From assembly GCA_035571835.1 (NCBI GenBank), contig DATNBU010000008.1, positions 248,001 to 312,000 of the forward strand: a DNA stretch of 64,000 bases, read 5' to 3'. Of the stretch, positions 46,821 through 55,011 are shown piece by piece. This DNA is from Candidatus Limnocylindrales bacterium (GTDB taxonomy: Bacteria > Desulfobacterota > Binatia > UBA1149 > CAITLU01). The notes below the pieces were generated by a model. It had not been told where the DNA came from. It made no database searches and worked only from the letters and a program-made list of their open reading frames with translations. Both the position numbers and the translations under genes were made by a program. Position 1 is the first letter of the stretch; each line of letters begins with the position of its first letter.

Positions 46821-47531
46821 TTACTCGGGGACGGCGCCGTTCACGGACGGGCGGCGATAGCTTCGTGCGTGCTCCGGCGGCTCGGCGCGTGGAGCATGCA
46901 GCGGATCGTCGACGGGAGCACCGAAGACCGTCGTCAGCGGGATCGTTCCGGCCCAGATCCCGAGGTCGTAGTCTTCCTCGTCGTCGACCGGCCCGCCCAT
47001 GCGCTCCTTCATCGACACTTCGATGATCGGAAAGCGTACGACGAGCGTGCGCAGGCTTTCCTCGCGGTTTGGCCCGCGCACGTACGCCGACCTTCCCGGC
47101 ACCACGTGCTCGACGACCGCGGCGAGCGCGCGCGCATGCTCGTCAGGATCGGTCACGCGCTCTCCGGTGCCGAACACGACCACCGAACGATAGTTGACCG
47201 AGTGATGGAACGCCGAGCGTGCCAGCACGAGGCCGTCGAGCAGCGTGACCGCAATCGACGCCGGACCGCCGCCGGCGAGCGTGCGAAGCATGCGATTGGC
47301 GGTCGAGCCGTGAAGGTACAGGTCGTCGCCGATGCGCGCGTAGGCGACCGGGATCACGACCGGCGAACCGTCGGCCACGAACGCAACGTGACAGACCAGG
47401 GCCTCGTCGAGCACCGCATGCACGGCCGCGCGATCGTAGCGCCCGCGCACGGCCAGACGCTTGAGCGTCGTGCGCGGGGTCGCCGGATACGTGGTCGGGT
47501 TCGGGGATTCGGTGATCGTCGAGGTGCTCAT
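46821..47531 (-). CDS. Pyridoxamine 5'-phosphate oxidase-like flavin-binding protein
   Basis: 236 residues, AGGAG about 6-11 bp before the ATG. The split beta-barrel fold is shown by RAAVHAVLDEALVCHVAFVADGSPVVIPVAY, LYLHGSTANRMLRTLAGG and VNYRSVVVFGTGERV, the pattern of PNPOx-like/NimA proteins that bind FMN or F420 or reduce nitro compounds. It is longer than NimA at its C-terminus. It is divergent from a MocR-type regulator, a common arrangement that implies regulation by PLP or vitamin B6 state. True PNPOx activity is not certain. Confidence 0.87.
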   Translation of the reverse strand: MSTSTITESPNPTTYPATPRTTLKRLAVRGRYDRAAVHAVLDEALVCHVAFVADGSPVVIPVAYARIGDDLYLHGSTANRMLRTLAGGGPASIAVTLLDGLVLARSAFHHSVNYRSVVVFGTGERVTDPDEHARALAAVVEHVVPGRSAYVRGPNREESLRTLVVRFPIIEVSMKERMGGPVDDEEDYDLGIWAGTIPLTTVFGAPVDDPLHAPRAEPPEHARSYRRPSVNGAVPE

Positions 47532-47549
47532 GGGACTTCTCCTGTCTTT

Positions 47550-47607
47550 CTTGATCCTCGCCCTTGCGGGCTGCGGACGTCTTGATCCTCGCCCTTCGGG
47601 CTGCGGA
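47550..47607. repeat. Two-copy direct repeat with hairpin cores
   Basis: Two units of 27-28 bp (47550-47577 and 47581-47607) share CTTGATCCTCGCCCTT.CGGGCTGCGGA. Each contains a GCCC..GGGC hairpin, one with a TTCG-like loop. They lie in the divergent region between the PNPOx-like gene and the MocR gene, in the 5' leader of the former. Confidence 0.7.
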
Positions 47608-47615
47608 TTTCCGGC

Positions 47616-47644
47616 TTGCCAACCGCGCCGGAGTTTGTTACACT
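47616..47644 (+). promoter_or_regulatory. Sigma-70-type promoter of the MocR gene
   Basis: A -35 like TTGCCA (47616-47621) and a -10 like TACACT (47639-47644) are spaced exactly 17 bp. Transcription would start near 47651, giving a leader of about 8 nt before the GTG at 47659, which has no ribosome binding site, so the mRNA may be nearly leaderless. Confidence 0.55.
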
Positions 47645-47650
47645 ACAAAC
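47633..47650. promoter_or_regulatory. Inverted repeat over the MocR -10 box, candidate autorepressor site
   Basis: GTTTGT and ACAAAC (6-bp arms, 6-bp spacer) flank and include the -10 hexamer. ACAC...GTGT symmetry is also seen from 47641 to 47661. An autoregulatory site for the MocR protein is the simplest reading. Confidence 0.45.
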
Positions 47651-47658
47651 CATTCATT

Positions 47659-48981
47659 GTGTCGGCACGTTCAGGTATCACAGGTCGCAGCGCGGATGCA
47701 ATCGCGCGCAGCATCGAGGAGTCGCTGCAGTCGGGACGGCTTCAGGCGGAAGCCTCGCTGCCGCCGGTACGATCGCTCGCCGAATCGCTCGGCGTGAGCC
47801 CGACGACCGTCGCCGCGGCGTACCGCACGCTTCGCCAGCGCGGGCTCGTCGTGGGGCAGGGCAGGCGTGGCACGCGCATCGCCCGCCGCGAATCGGCGCC
47901 GCCGCGTCTGCCGATTCCGCACGCGGCCGGTACCATCAATCTGTCCGACGGAAATCCCGATCCCGAGCTTCTTCCCGATCTCGAGCCGCTGCTGCGTGAG
48001 CTGCCGTTTCCGCGCGACCTCTACGGCGCGCCGTGCGTGCTGCCCGAGCTTCACGCCGCAGGTCACCGTCTGCTTGCGGCCGACGGTGTCGAAGCGCCCG
48101 CGCTTGCCGTGGTCTCGGGCGCAATGGACGGCATCGAACGCGTGCTGACGACGCAGCTTCGTGCCGGCGACAAGGTAGCCGTCGAGGATCCGGCGTTCGC
48201 GGGGCTTCTCGACCTGCTGGCTGCGCTTGCGCTCGTGCCGGTTCCGTTCGCGATCGATGCCGACGGTCCGGTTCCGGAATCGTTCGCGCGCGCGCTTGCC
48301 GGCGGCGTGCATGCGGTCGTGATCACGCCGCGCGCGCAGAATCCGACCGGCGGTCGCATCGAGAAGTCGCGTGCGGCCGAGCTGCGCCGCATCCTCGATC
48401 GCCATCCGTCGGTGCTGCTCGTCGAAGACGATCACGCGGCCGGTGTGGCCGGTGCGCCGCTCGAATCGCTCGGATCGCCGAGGCGAATGCGGCATGCGTA
48501 CCTGCGCTCGATGGCAAAAGCGCTCGGGCCCGACGTTCGCGTCGCGCTGCTGGCCGGATCCGCCGACGTCGTGGCGAGGGTCGAGTCTCGCCAGATCGTC
48601 GGCATGCGCTGGGTCAGCCGGCTGCTGCAGCGCCTGGTGGTCGCAGCACTGGCGGACGCATCGGTCGGCGCGTCGGTCGCTCGCGCGGAAAAGGCTTACG
48701 AAGCGCGGCGCCGCGCCGTCATCGATGCGCTCGCGGCACGCGGCATTGCCGCCACCGGAGCATCGGGCCTCAACCTCTGGATTCCGGTCCGCGAGGAAGC
48801 GTACGCAATGCAGGTGCTGGCGCTGGCCGGCTGGAGCGTCGCACCCGGCGAGCGCTTTCGCGTGCGCAGCGCACCCGGGCTGCGCGTGACCGTCTCGCGG
48901 CTATCGACAGCGGACGCGTTGCGCTTCGCGGACGATGCGTCGCGTGCGCTCGCTCCCGCACGCGCGACCGCAACGACCTGA
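47659..48981 (+). CDS. MocR-type GntR/aminotransferase transcriptional regulator
   Basis: About 440 residues. The N-terminal winged helix (1-75) has DAIARSIEESLQSGRL, LPPVRSLAESLGVSPTTVAAAYRTL and RGTRI, the GntR signature. The C-terminal domain is an aminotransferase class I fold: DGNPDPELLP, the aspartate motif LLVEDDHAAGV and PRAQNPTGGR. The Schiff-base lysine is probably that in RSMAKALGPDVRVALL. MocR proteins sense PLP or its adducts. Divergent from the PNPOx-like gene, which is its most likely target. The start is a GTG without ribosome binding site; the reading frame extends upstream into sequence that is not protein-like. Confidence 0.9.
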   Translation: MSARSGITGRSADAIARSIEESLQSGRLQAEASLPPVRSLAESLGVSPTTVAAAYRTLRQRGLVVGQGRRGTRIARRESAPPRLPIPHAAGTINLSDGNPDPELLPDLEPLLRELPFPRDLYGAPCVLPELHAAGHRLLAADGVEAPALAVVSGAMDGIERVLTTQLRAGDKVAVEDPAFAGLLDLLAALALVPVPFAIDADGPVPESFARALAGGVHAVVITPRAQNPTGGRIEKSRAAELRRILDRHPSVLLVEDDHAAGVAGAPLESLGSPRRMRHAYLRSMAKALGPDVRVALLAGSADVVARVESRQIVGMRWVSRLLQRLVVAALADASVGASVARAEKAYEARRRAVIDALAARGIAATGASGLNLWIPVREEAYAMQVLALAGWSVAPGERFRVRSAPGLRVTVSRLSTADALRFADDASRALAPARATATT

Positions 48982-48984
48982 CGG

Positions 48985-50058
48985 CTACTTTTTGTCGTGC
49001 TCGTCGGGTTGCGGGAGGACCAGCGAAAGGACGACGCCGCCGATCAGGATCAGCACGACGAGCCCGAGCACGTACAGGTTGTAGCTCTCGCCGAAGAATT
49101 TCCCGAGCCACTCGCCGACAAGCATCTTGATGCCGACCAGCGCCAGCACGAGCGCCAGCGAAACCTCGAGCATGTGGAAGCGGTTGAGCATGCCCGCGAG
49201 CGCGAAGAACAGTGAACGGAGGCCGAGGATCGCGAAGATGTTGCTGGTGAAAACCAGGAACGGATCGGCCGTGATCGAGAAGATCGCGGGCACCGAGTCG
49301 ACGGCGAACACGACGTCGCAGGTTTCGACGACGAGCAGCGCGAGGAACATCGGCGTCATCATCAGCGTGCCGGGAGCGGCGGCGTCGACCGCGGGGTCGC
49401 GATCGTGGACCCCATGTCCGGGTACCGGCGGCCGGAGCGAGGCCTCGCTGCCGGCCCGGACGAAGAAGCTCTCGCCGTGGTAGTGGCGGGTCACCGGCAG
49501 GAAGCGCCGCGCGAAACGGACGACGGCGTTGTTCTGCGGCTCGGGGCTGTCCATTTCGAAGCGCAGCATCCCGTACGCCGTGTAGAGCAGGAACGCGCCG
49601 AACACGTAGAGGATCCAGTCGAAGTTGTGGATCAGCACCGCGCCCGCGCCGATCATGCCGCCGCGCATGATGAGAGCGCCCAGGATCCCCCAGAACAGCA
49701 CGCGGTGCTGGTAGAGTCCCGGCACCCCGAACGTCGAGAAAACGACGGCCATCACGAACAGGTTGTCGACGCTCAGCGAGAGCTCGACGAGGTAGCCGGT
49801 GACATATTTGAGCACCGCCCGCGCGCCGTCGTTCGTCGTGCGGTCGACGACGTCGATGGCTGTCCCGAGCCCGAACCAGTGTCCGTCATAGGCGACATAG
49901 ATGAAGCCCGTGAAGAGCAGCCCGAGGGTGATCCACATCGCCGACCAGCCCATCGCCTCGCGGACCCCGATGATGTGGGCCTTGCGGTTGAGCACTCCAA
50001 GATCGAGCGCGAGCAGCGCGAAGACGAGGACGAGGAAACCGGAGTAAAGCCAGAACAT
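48985..50058 (-). CDS. TerC/Alx family membrane protein
   Basis: About 357 residues from the ATG at 50058. Nine or so hydrophobic segments in two halves, with the TerC acidic motifs ELSLSVDNLFVMAVVFS and VVFAVDSVPAIFSIT. A Pro/His-rich loop (about 215-240) joins the halves. TerC-family proteins have been linked to metal (Mn) efflux and to tellurite resistance phenotypes. The C-terminus is soluble and charged (PQPDEHDKK). It ends 4 bp from the convergent MocR gene. Confidence 0.92.
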   Translation of the reverse strand: MFWLYSGFLVLVFALLALDLGVLNRKAHIIGVREAMGWSAMWITLGLLFTGFIYVAYDGHWFGLGTAIDVVDRTTNDGARAVLKYVTGYLVELSLSVDNLFVMAVVFSTFGVPGLYQHRVLFWGILGALIMRGGMIGAGAVLIHNFDWILYVFGAFLLYTAYGMLRFEMDSPEPQNNAVVRFARRFLPVTRHYHGESFFVRAGSEASLRPPVPGHGVHDRDPAVDAAAPGTLMMTPMFLALLVVETCDVVFAVDSVPAIFSITADPFLVFTSNIFAILGLRSLFFALAGMLNRFHMLEVSLALVLALVGIKMLVGEWLGKFFGESYNLYVLGLVVLILIGGVVLSLVLPQPDEHDKK

Positions 50059-50194
50059 GGAGACGATCCGAGGGGCAGGCGTCCGGTGTAGCCACGCGCG
50101 TGCTCGTTCGCAACTCGGGCCCGCGCACACGCAACGAGAATTCGCCGTGCATGCCCGGGCGGCTCGCGATAGCGTCCCGATCGAGGTCCTTGGA

Positions 50195-50887
50195 ATGCAT
50201 CACTATCGTCGCGCCGGGAGCGCAGCTCCCGAAAAATGGATGGCCGCACTCGCCGGCGTTACCGCTCTGCTCGCGGTTTCCTGCTCAAAGCCGGCCGAGC
50301 CGGTTTCGAAGAACGCGATTCACGTAGCCGCCGGCGCTGGGGATATCGCTGGCGTCGAGCGTGCGATCGACGCCGGCTACGGCGTGGAGACGCTCGGGCG
50401 CAACAGCGCGACTCCGATTTTCTCGGCCGTCTGGGGCAACAAACCCGACATGGTGCGCTTCCTCGCAAAGAAAGGCGCGAAGGTCGACGCCCTCGACGGC
50501 AGTGACCGGGCGCCGCTGCACTACGCCGCGCAGAACGGCTTTATCGAGACGGTGACGGCGCTGATCGACAGCGGCGCCAATCCCGACGTCCGCAACGCGT
50601 ACGGTTATACGCCGCTGATTGCCGCGTCGATGGACGGCAAGATCGAGGTGATCCGCGTGCTCATCGCGCGCGGTGCGAACGTGAATCTCTCCGACCTGGC
50701 CTCGAAGACGCCGCTGCACTTCGCGCTCAAGCAGAAACAGGACGCAGCCGCACGGCTGCTGGTCGAGTCCGGTGCCGACGTCAACGCCGTCGATCGCGAA
50801 GGCCGACGGCCGCTGGCGGAAGCCAAGGCCCGAGGAGTCGATGCGGCGACCGTCGACTTCCTCGTCGCACACGGTGCGCACGAGTAG
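50195..50887 (+). CDS. Lipoprotein with ankyrin repeats
   Basis: About 230 residues from the ATG at 50195. A lipobox-like end of the signal (ALLAVSC) suggests a lipid anchor. At least five ankyrin repeats of 33 residues follow (from about residue 45): NAIHVAAGAGDIAGVERAID, SATPIFSAVWGNKPDMVRFL, APLHYAAQNGFIETVTALID, TPLIAASMDGKIEVIRVLIA, TPLHFALKQKQDAAARLLVE. Ankyrin lipoproteins act as protein-binding modules, for example catalase or toxin immunity partners. No such partner is adjacent. The start is chosen to leave the signal intact. Confidence 0.82.
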   Translation: MHHYRRAGSAAPEKWMAALAGVTALLAVSCSKPAEPVSKNAIHVAAGAGDIAGVERAIDAGYGVETLGRNSATPIFSAVWGNKPDMVRFLAKKGAKVDALDGSDRAPLHYAAQNGFIETVTALIDSGANPDVRNAYGYTPLIAASMDGKIEVIRVLIARGANVNLSDLASKTPLHFALKQKQDAAARLLVESGADVNAVDREGRRPLAEAKARGVDAATVDFLVAHGAHE

Positions 50888-51409
50888 CGGCTGGGCAGCT
50901 GCTTATGTCGATGCCGCTACGGGCGATGGGTTTGTTGTTGCGATGCGCAGCGCGGCCCGCGCGGTCGTGGCGCACGAGCATTCCGCGGGGAATGTGATCC
51001 AGGTTTCGTTCGATGCATCACCCTCGGGGGATCGGTGTCTTGAGCACCTGCACCGGTGGCGACGGGTCCGAGGGTTTGGCGGATCATACACGCGCGGCGT
51101 CGGGCTTGGATACGCGCCGCGTCGGGCGACGTCAGCGGAACGGCAAGGTCGAGAGTGTCCTGTCGACCTCGCTCACTGATCTGGTTGCGTCCTGCCGGGC
51201 GCGAATCACGGGCGGTATGCCACTTTTGTTATTGAAGCGTCGTCGCGATGTCGGTGCGAACTGGAACATGGGTAACGAATCAGACCGAGTACATGGGTAA
51301 CAGTCACTCATCGTTTTCGACGCTTTCTTCGGCGCCGGCCGGGCGTGGAAATCAGGCTGGTTGCGCGCGGCTCAGGACCTCGAAGCACCCATACCAATAG
51401 CCATTCATT
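50888..51409. other. Gene-free stretch with a probable insertion-sequence end
   Basis: 522 bp without a convincing gene; short open frames here lack codon structure and similarity. The first 350 bp show nothing clear. From 51266 there is the repeated motif listed separately. The region before the next gene (51302-51409) has no terminator-like hairpin I can see. Confidence 0.5.
51266..51301. mobile_element. Possible terminal remnant of an IS481-like element
   Basis: ACATGGGTAAC occurs at 51266-51276 and again at 51291-51301. In reverse complement this reads TGTTACCCATGT ... GTTACCCATGT with a 25-bp period, a form I recall from ends of IS481-type elements, where multiple copies of GTTACCCATGT bind the transposase. 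No transposase gene and no second end are present, so this is a solo relic at best. Confidence 0.4.
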
Positions 51410-52168
51410 TCAACGGAAAGACAGATCGGTCGACTGCCAGATTCCGTCGGGAGCACGGAACGTGAGCAGCCGCAGTCGCGTCGTCACCGTCGCGAGACTT
51501 CCGTGCGCATGCAGCGACTGCACCTCCTCGCGGATTCCGAGGTCGGCCTGGAACAGACCGCCGCGTGCGGCGGCGACACCGAGCACGCGCGTACGCGTGA
51601 CGGCAACAGCGACGTTGGTTCCCGCGTCGGCCAGCAGGACCTCCTCGCGCGGGCCGAGTCCGGCTTCGCTCCAGCTCCCGCTTACGCCTTCGAACCCGAA
51701 CACCCTGCGGTCGGTGACCAGCAGTGCGACGCGATCGCCGAGAAGAATCCGCTCCGGGCTCGACTCGCGCAGCTCGAACGCGCGCTCGGCCCACGACGAC
51801 AGTCCCGGAACCGTTGCGAGCGCGCGGCGGTCGGTGATGGCCAGCGCAACCCGTCCGCGCACGCCTGTCCACAGCACCGATTCGCCGCGGAACAAGTCGA
51901 CCGATGTGATCGCATGAGTCCATGCATCGACCGCGAGGATCTCGCGGTCGCGCACGAGGATCTCGAGCTGATCCTCGATCGGACCGAAGTCGAGAAGCGG
52001 AACCTGCGGGAAGAAACCGAAATGGCGCGCGTGCGCAGCGGTCGGTATTCCGATGCCGGACGCGGCCAGCACAGCCGCGAGCACGACAGCAAACGTCCGC
52101 GGGCCGCGGCGATGGCCAGACGATCTGCTCGCCGGCAGACGGATCGGGGTGGTGCCGGCGCGCGTCAT
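51410..52168 (-). CDS. Secreted repeat protein, possible small beta-propeller
   Basis: About 252 residues from the ATG at 52168. Arg-rich N-terminus and a hydrophobic segment ending at PTAAHAR give a signal peptide. The mature part consists of four to five repeats of about 40 residues with a shared strand pattern: RVALAITDRRALATVPG, RVALLVTDRRVFGFEGV, NVAVAVTRTRVLGVAAA, SLATVTTRLRLLTFRAP, each followed by G.W/F and a charged turn (LGPREEVLLADAG, LGIREEVQSLHAHG). This suggests a propeller or beta-prism fold. Family not recognised. Convergent with nothing; the gene-free region lies behind it. Confidence 0.7.
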   Translation of the reverse strand: MTRAGTTPIRLPASRSSGHRRGPRTFAVVLAAVLAASGIGIPTAAHARHFGFFPQVPLLDFGPIEDQLEILVRDREILAVDAWTHAITSVDLFRGESVLWTGVRGRVALAITDRRALATVPGLSSWAERAFELRESSPERILLGDRVALLVTDRRVFGFEGVSGSWSEAGLGPREEVLLADAGTNVAVAVTRTRVLGVAAARGGLFQADLGIREEVQSLHAHGSLATVTTRLRLLTFRAPDGIWQSTDLSFR

Positions 52169-52313
52169 CGCTCTCGTTAGTAGCACGCCCTGACCTCGCC
52201 CGCACTGGAGAATCGTCGCCAGCAGCTGCGCGTCGCAATCCGCGGCGAATGCCGGACGCGATTCCTGCACGCCGCCGGTATGCGGCTGCGACGCCGCTCG
52301 GCTATTGGGGCGC

Positions 52314-53561
52314 GTGCCAGCCTCTGCGGTGCTTTCGCTCTACTGGTTTGTTTCGCTGATTGCGCTCGGGCTGTTCTTCCCATTGTTCAGTCTCTACCTC
52401 TCGGAGAATCTCGGGCTGAGCGGAAAGGAGACCGGCCTGGTCACCGCAGCGATTCCGCTCGCCGGCCTGCTTGCGCAGCCGCTGTGGGGCGTCCTGGCCG
52501 ATCGCAGCGGCTCGCGCGTGCGAATGCTCTCTCTGGTTACGGCCGGAGCATCGATCGGTTACGCGCACCTCGCATTCGAGCGCACGTTCGGGTCGGTCCT
52601 GCTCGCGACCCTGCTGCTCGCGGTGTTCTCGACGTCGGTCATGCCGATGTCGGTCTCGGTTTCGATGGCGCTGCTGCGCGAGCGCGGACGCCATGCGTTC
52701 GGGATCGTGCGCTCGGCGGGAACGCTCGGCTATCTTGTTGCGGTCGCCGGATTTCCGGCCGCGCTGCACGCGTTCGGAGCTCTCGTGCCGCCCGCAGAGT
52801 CCGCCGCGTCGCACGCGTCGGAGCCGCACCTCGGGCTCATGCTGTTTGCCGCATGCGCCGCGATGGGGACGGCGTCGCTCATTTCGCTCGCACTGCCGCG
52901 CGGCGGTGCCGTTTCGCTTCGCGCCGCGTCGGGCGATTGGCGGCTGCTGTTTGCCGGCGGTCCGTACCCTCGGCTGCTCGCCGTCACGCTCGTCACGTAC
53001 GTGTTCCTGCAGGGTCCGCTCGTGATGTTTCCTCTCTATGTGCGTTCGCTCGGCGGCGGCCTCGACGTCGTCAGCCACATGTGGATCTGGATGCTCGCAT
53101 TCGAGATTCCGCTGCTCGCCGGCGTGGCCGCCGCACCGTCGTGGATCGGCGCCCGCGAGCTGATCGGCATCGGAATCGCGGCCGATGCCACGCGCTGGCT
53201 GGTATGCGCGTCGGCGCACAGTCTCGATGCGATCTACTACGTGCAGGTGCTGCACGGGGTCGCGGTCGCCGGGTTCGTCGTCGGCAGCGCGCTTTACGTG
53301 GAAGCCGTCGTGCCTGGAAAGCTGCGCTCGACCGCGCAAGGGCTCGTTTACATGATCGGAGTCGGCATCGGCGGCGTCGTCTCGAGCGCGGCTGCCGGAG
53401 CGCTCGTCGACGCGTATGGTCCGCGTGCACCGGCTCTGGTCGGCGGGCTCGGAGGAGCGATGCTCGCGATCGCGCTTCCGTGGGTTCTCCCGAAAGTGTC
53501 ACGCCACTCGCATGACGATCTGGTCGCGATCGAGGCGATCGACGAAAGGCCGACGGCGTGA
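52314..53561 (+). CDS. Major facilitator superfamily transporter (MFS_1-like)
   Basis: About 415 residues from a GTG at 52314; a TTG at 52305 is the alternative. Twelve hydrophobic segments. The loop between helices 2 and 3 is GVLADRSGSRVRML, a version of the MFS G-x-x-x-D-R-x-G-R signature. The FPLFSLYLSENLGLSGKETG start and the layout YVEAVVPGKLRSTAQGL near the end are typical of MFS_1-like proteins related to nucleoside and phenylpropionate permeases. Substrate unknown. The C-terminal 20 residues are charged. Confidence 0.88.
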   Translation: MPASAVLSLYWFVSLIALGLFFPLFSLYLSENLGLSGKETGLVTAAIPLAGLLAQPLWGVLADRSGSRVRMLSLVTAGASIGYAHLAFERTFGSVLLATLLLAVFSTSVMPMSVSVSMALLRERGRHAFGIVRSAGTLGYLVAVAGFPAALHAFGALVPPAESAASHASEPHLGLMLFAACAAMGTASLISLALPRGGAVSLRAASGDWRLLFAGGPYPRLLAVTLVTYVFLQGPLVMFPLYVRSLGGGLDVVSHMWIWMLAFEIPLLAGVAAAPSWIGARELIGIGIAADATRWLVCASAHSLDAIYYVQVLHGVAVAGFVVGSALYVEAVVPGKLRSTAQGLVYMIGVGIGGVVSSAAAGALVDAYGPRAPALVGGLGGAMLAIALPWVLPKVSRHSHDDLVAIEAIDERPTA

Positions 53562-53689
53562 GCGGGACAGCCAGAGCTCCGGACAAGAGGCGGGCGAGGG
53601 CTGGCTTCAACGCGGCGGTTGACGGACCTTTGCGCTTCGATCGCCCAGACATCGAATTCACCGCCAGCGTGATCTTCGGGAGGCAACGG

Positions 53690-54448
53690 ATGGTTCAACG
53701 GTTGCACAATCTGCTCGTGCACGTCGGGATCACGCTCGCTGTGACGTGTTCAGTAGCGACTGCGACCACGTGTGGCGATCTCGACAACAACGGCAAAGTC
53801 GTCACGAGCGATGCGCTCAGGCTCCTCAAATTCTCGGTTGGCCAGTCGGTCGACCTGAGCTGTCCCGCCGGTCTCAGCTGCTGGGACACGGACAACAACG
53901 GCGTCTGCGATGCCGAAGAGGACGTGTCCGGCGACGATGCGTGCAGCGTCGAGGATTGCAAGGGACCGAAAGGCGATCCCGGGGAGCCCGCCGATGCGGA
54001 GTTGCTGAACGATCTCGACGAGCGCGTCGCCACGCTCGAATCCTCGGCAGCCGGACGTCCGCCGAGCAGCAACCTCATTCTCTATCTGGGAACTCCTGCA
54101 AGCTACGGCCAGTGTGGCTCGGCAAGCGGGCTCGCTACGATGAGCGTGGGCGGACACTCGGCGGTTCCGTTTGCCGTTCCCAGCGGGATGGTTCTGGTCC
54201 TGACCGGAGCGAGCTGGGCCGTGCCGCCGTCGCAGTATTTCTGCACCAACTTTTCCATCCCCGACGCCCCGAATCCCGCAAGATATGTTTTTTCCACCTG
54301 TCCGACGATTCTGCTGAATAGCAGTACGTATGGTGCGGGTGTCTACTCGTTTCCCCCCATCACGCTTCTTCCCGGGAAGAATATCTGTGCATCCGAAGGC
54401 GTTCGCCCGAGCGTTGCGTTCTTCGGCTATTTCGCTCCCAACGAATAG
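53690..54448 (+). CDS. Secreted protein with dockerin-like loop, collagen-like triplets and C-terminal beta domain
   Basis: About 252 residues, GGGAGG 7-12 bp before the ATG at 53690. A signal peptide ends at ATATT. CGDLDNNGKVVTSDALRLL (about residues 28-46) is a dockerin-like calcium loop followed by its helix; a second acidic loop, CWDTDNNGVCDAEED, follows. Then comes a short Gly-x-y run (GPKGDPGEP) and a coiled-coil segment (LNDLDERVATLES), the usual trimerisation pair of tail-fibre and collagen-like proteins. The last 130 residues are a beta-rich domain with four cysteines. Predicted extracellular, possibly trimeric. Function unknown. Confidence 0.75.
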   Translation: MVQRLHNLLVHVGITLAVTCSVATATTCGDLDNNGKVVTSDALRLLKFSVGQSVDLSCPAGLSCWDTDNNGVCDAEEDVSGDDACSVEDCKGPKGDPGEPADAELLNDLDERVATLESSAAGRPPSSNLILYLGTPASYGQCGSASGLATMSVGGHSAVPFAVPSGMVLVLTGASWAVPPSQYFCTNFSIPDAPNPARYVFSTCPTILLNSSTYGAGVYSFPPITLLPGKNICASEGVRPSVAFFGYFAPNE

Positions 54449-54471
54449 AGCTGCCGGTCGTCGAGCGGTAA

Positions 54472-54999
54472 GTGAGATCCGTCGTGTCATCATCCGCTCC
54501 CGCCGTCCGCGTGCTGTTCGTCTGCCTCGGCAACATCTGCCGCTCTCCGACCGCCGAAGGGGTCTTCCGACGCCTCGTCTTGGACGCCGGGCTCTCGGAC
54601 CGCATCCAGTCGTGCTCGGCCGGAACCCACGCGTACCACGTGGGCGAAGGCGCCGATCCGCGCTCGGCGCGCGCCGCGAAACGGCGCGGATACGATCTTT
54701 CGTCGCATCGCGCACGGCGCGTGGCTGTGTCCGATCTCGACGAGTTCGACTACATCCTCGCGATGGATCGCGAGAACCTTGCGTATCTGAAGACGCTCGA
54801 ATCGCAGGCGGGGCCGAACAAACGCGCGCAGGTCTCGGCAATGCTGTCGTTCGCGCCAGCCGTTCGCTACGACGAAGTGCCGGATCCGTACGCGCGCGGC
54901 GACGAAGGATTCGAGATCGTCCTCGACATGCTGGAGAGCGCCTGCGAAGGGCTGCTCGAAGACATTCGCAGCCGCAGGCTTCGCGCGACGGACCGCTAG
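54472..54999 (+). CDS. Low molecular weight protein tyrosine phosphatase
   Basis: 175 residues from a GTG at 54472 (another GTG at 54484). The P-loop CLGNICRSPTAEGVF has the catalytic Cys and Arg of the C-x5-R-S/T signature. The general acid Asp sits in DEVPDPYARGDEGFE, and LDEFDYILAMDRENLAYL is the conserved middle block. Cytosolic phosphatases of this class dephosphorylate Tyr kinases for polysaccharide export, or arsenate-type substrates. No kinase is adjacent. It lies 23 bp after the secreted protein gene in the same direction. Confidence 0.93.
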   Translation: MRSVVSSSAPAVRVLFVCLGNICRSPTAEGVFRRLVLDAGLSDRIQSCSAGTHAYHVGEGADPRSARAAKRRGYDLSSHRARRVAVSDLDEFDYILAMDRENLAYLKTLESQAGPNKRAQVSAMLSFAPAVRYDEVPDPYARGDEGFEIVLDMLESACEGLLEDIRSRRLRATDR

Positions 55000-55011
55000 C
55001 GTTTCGGACGA

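Noticed and set aside
50888-51409. Small genes in the gap after the ankyrin gene
   Set aside because: Open frames are short, Arg/Ser-rich and without ribosome sites; no similarity to known families seen.
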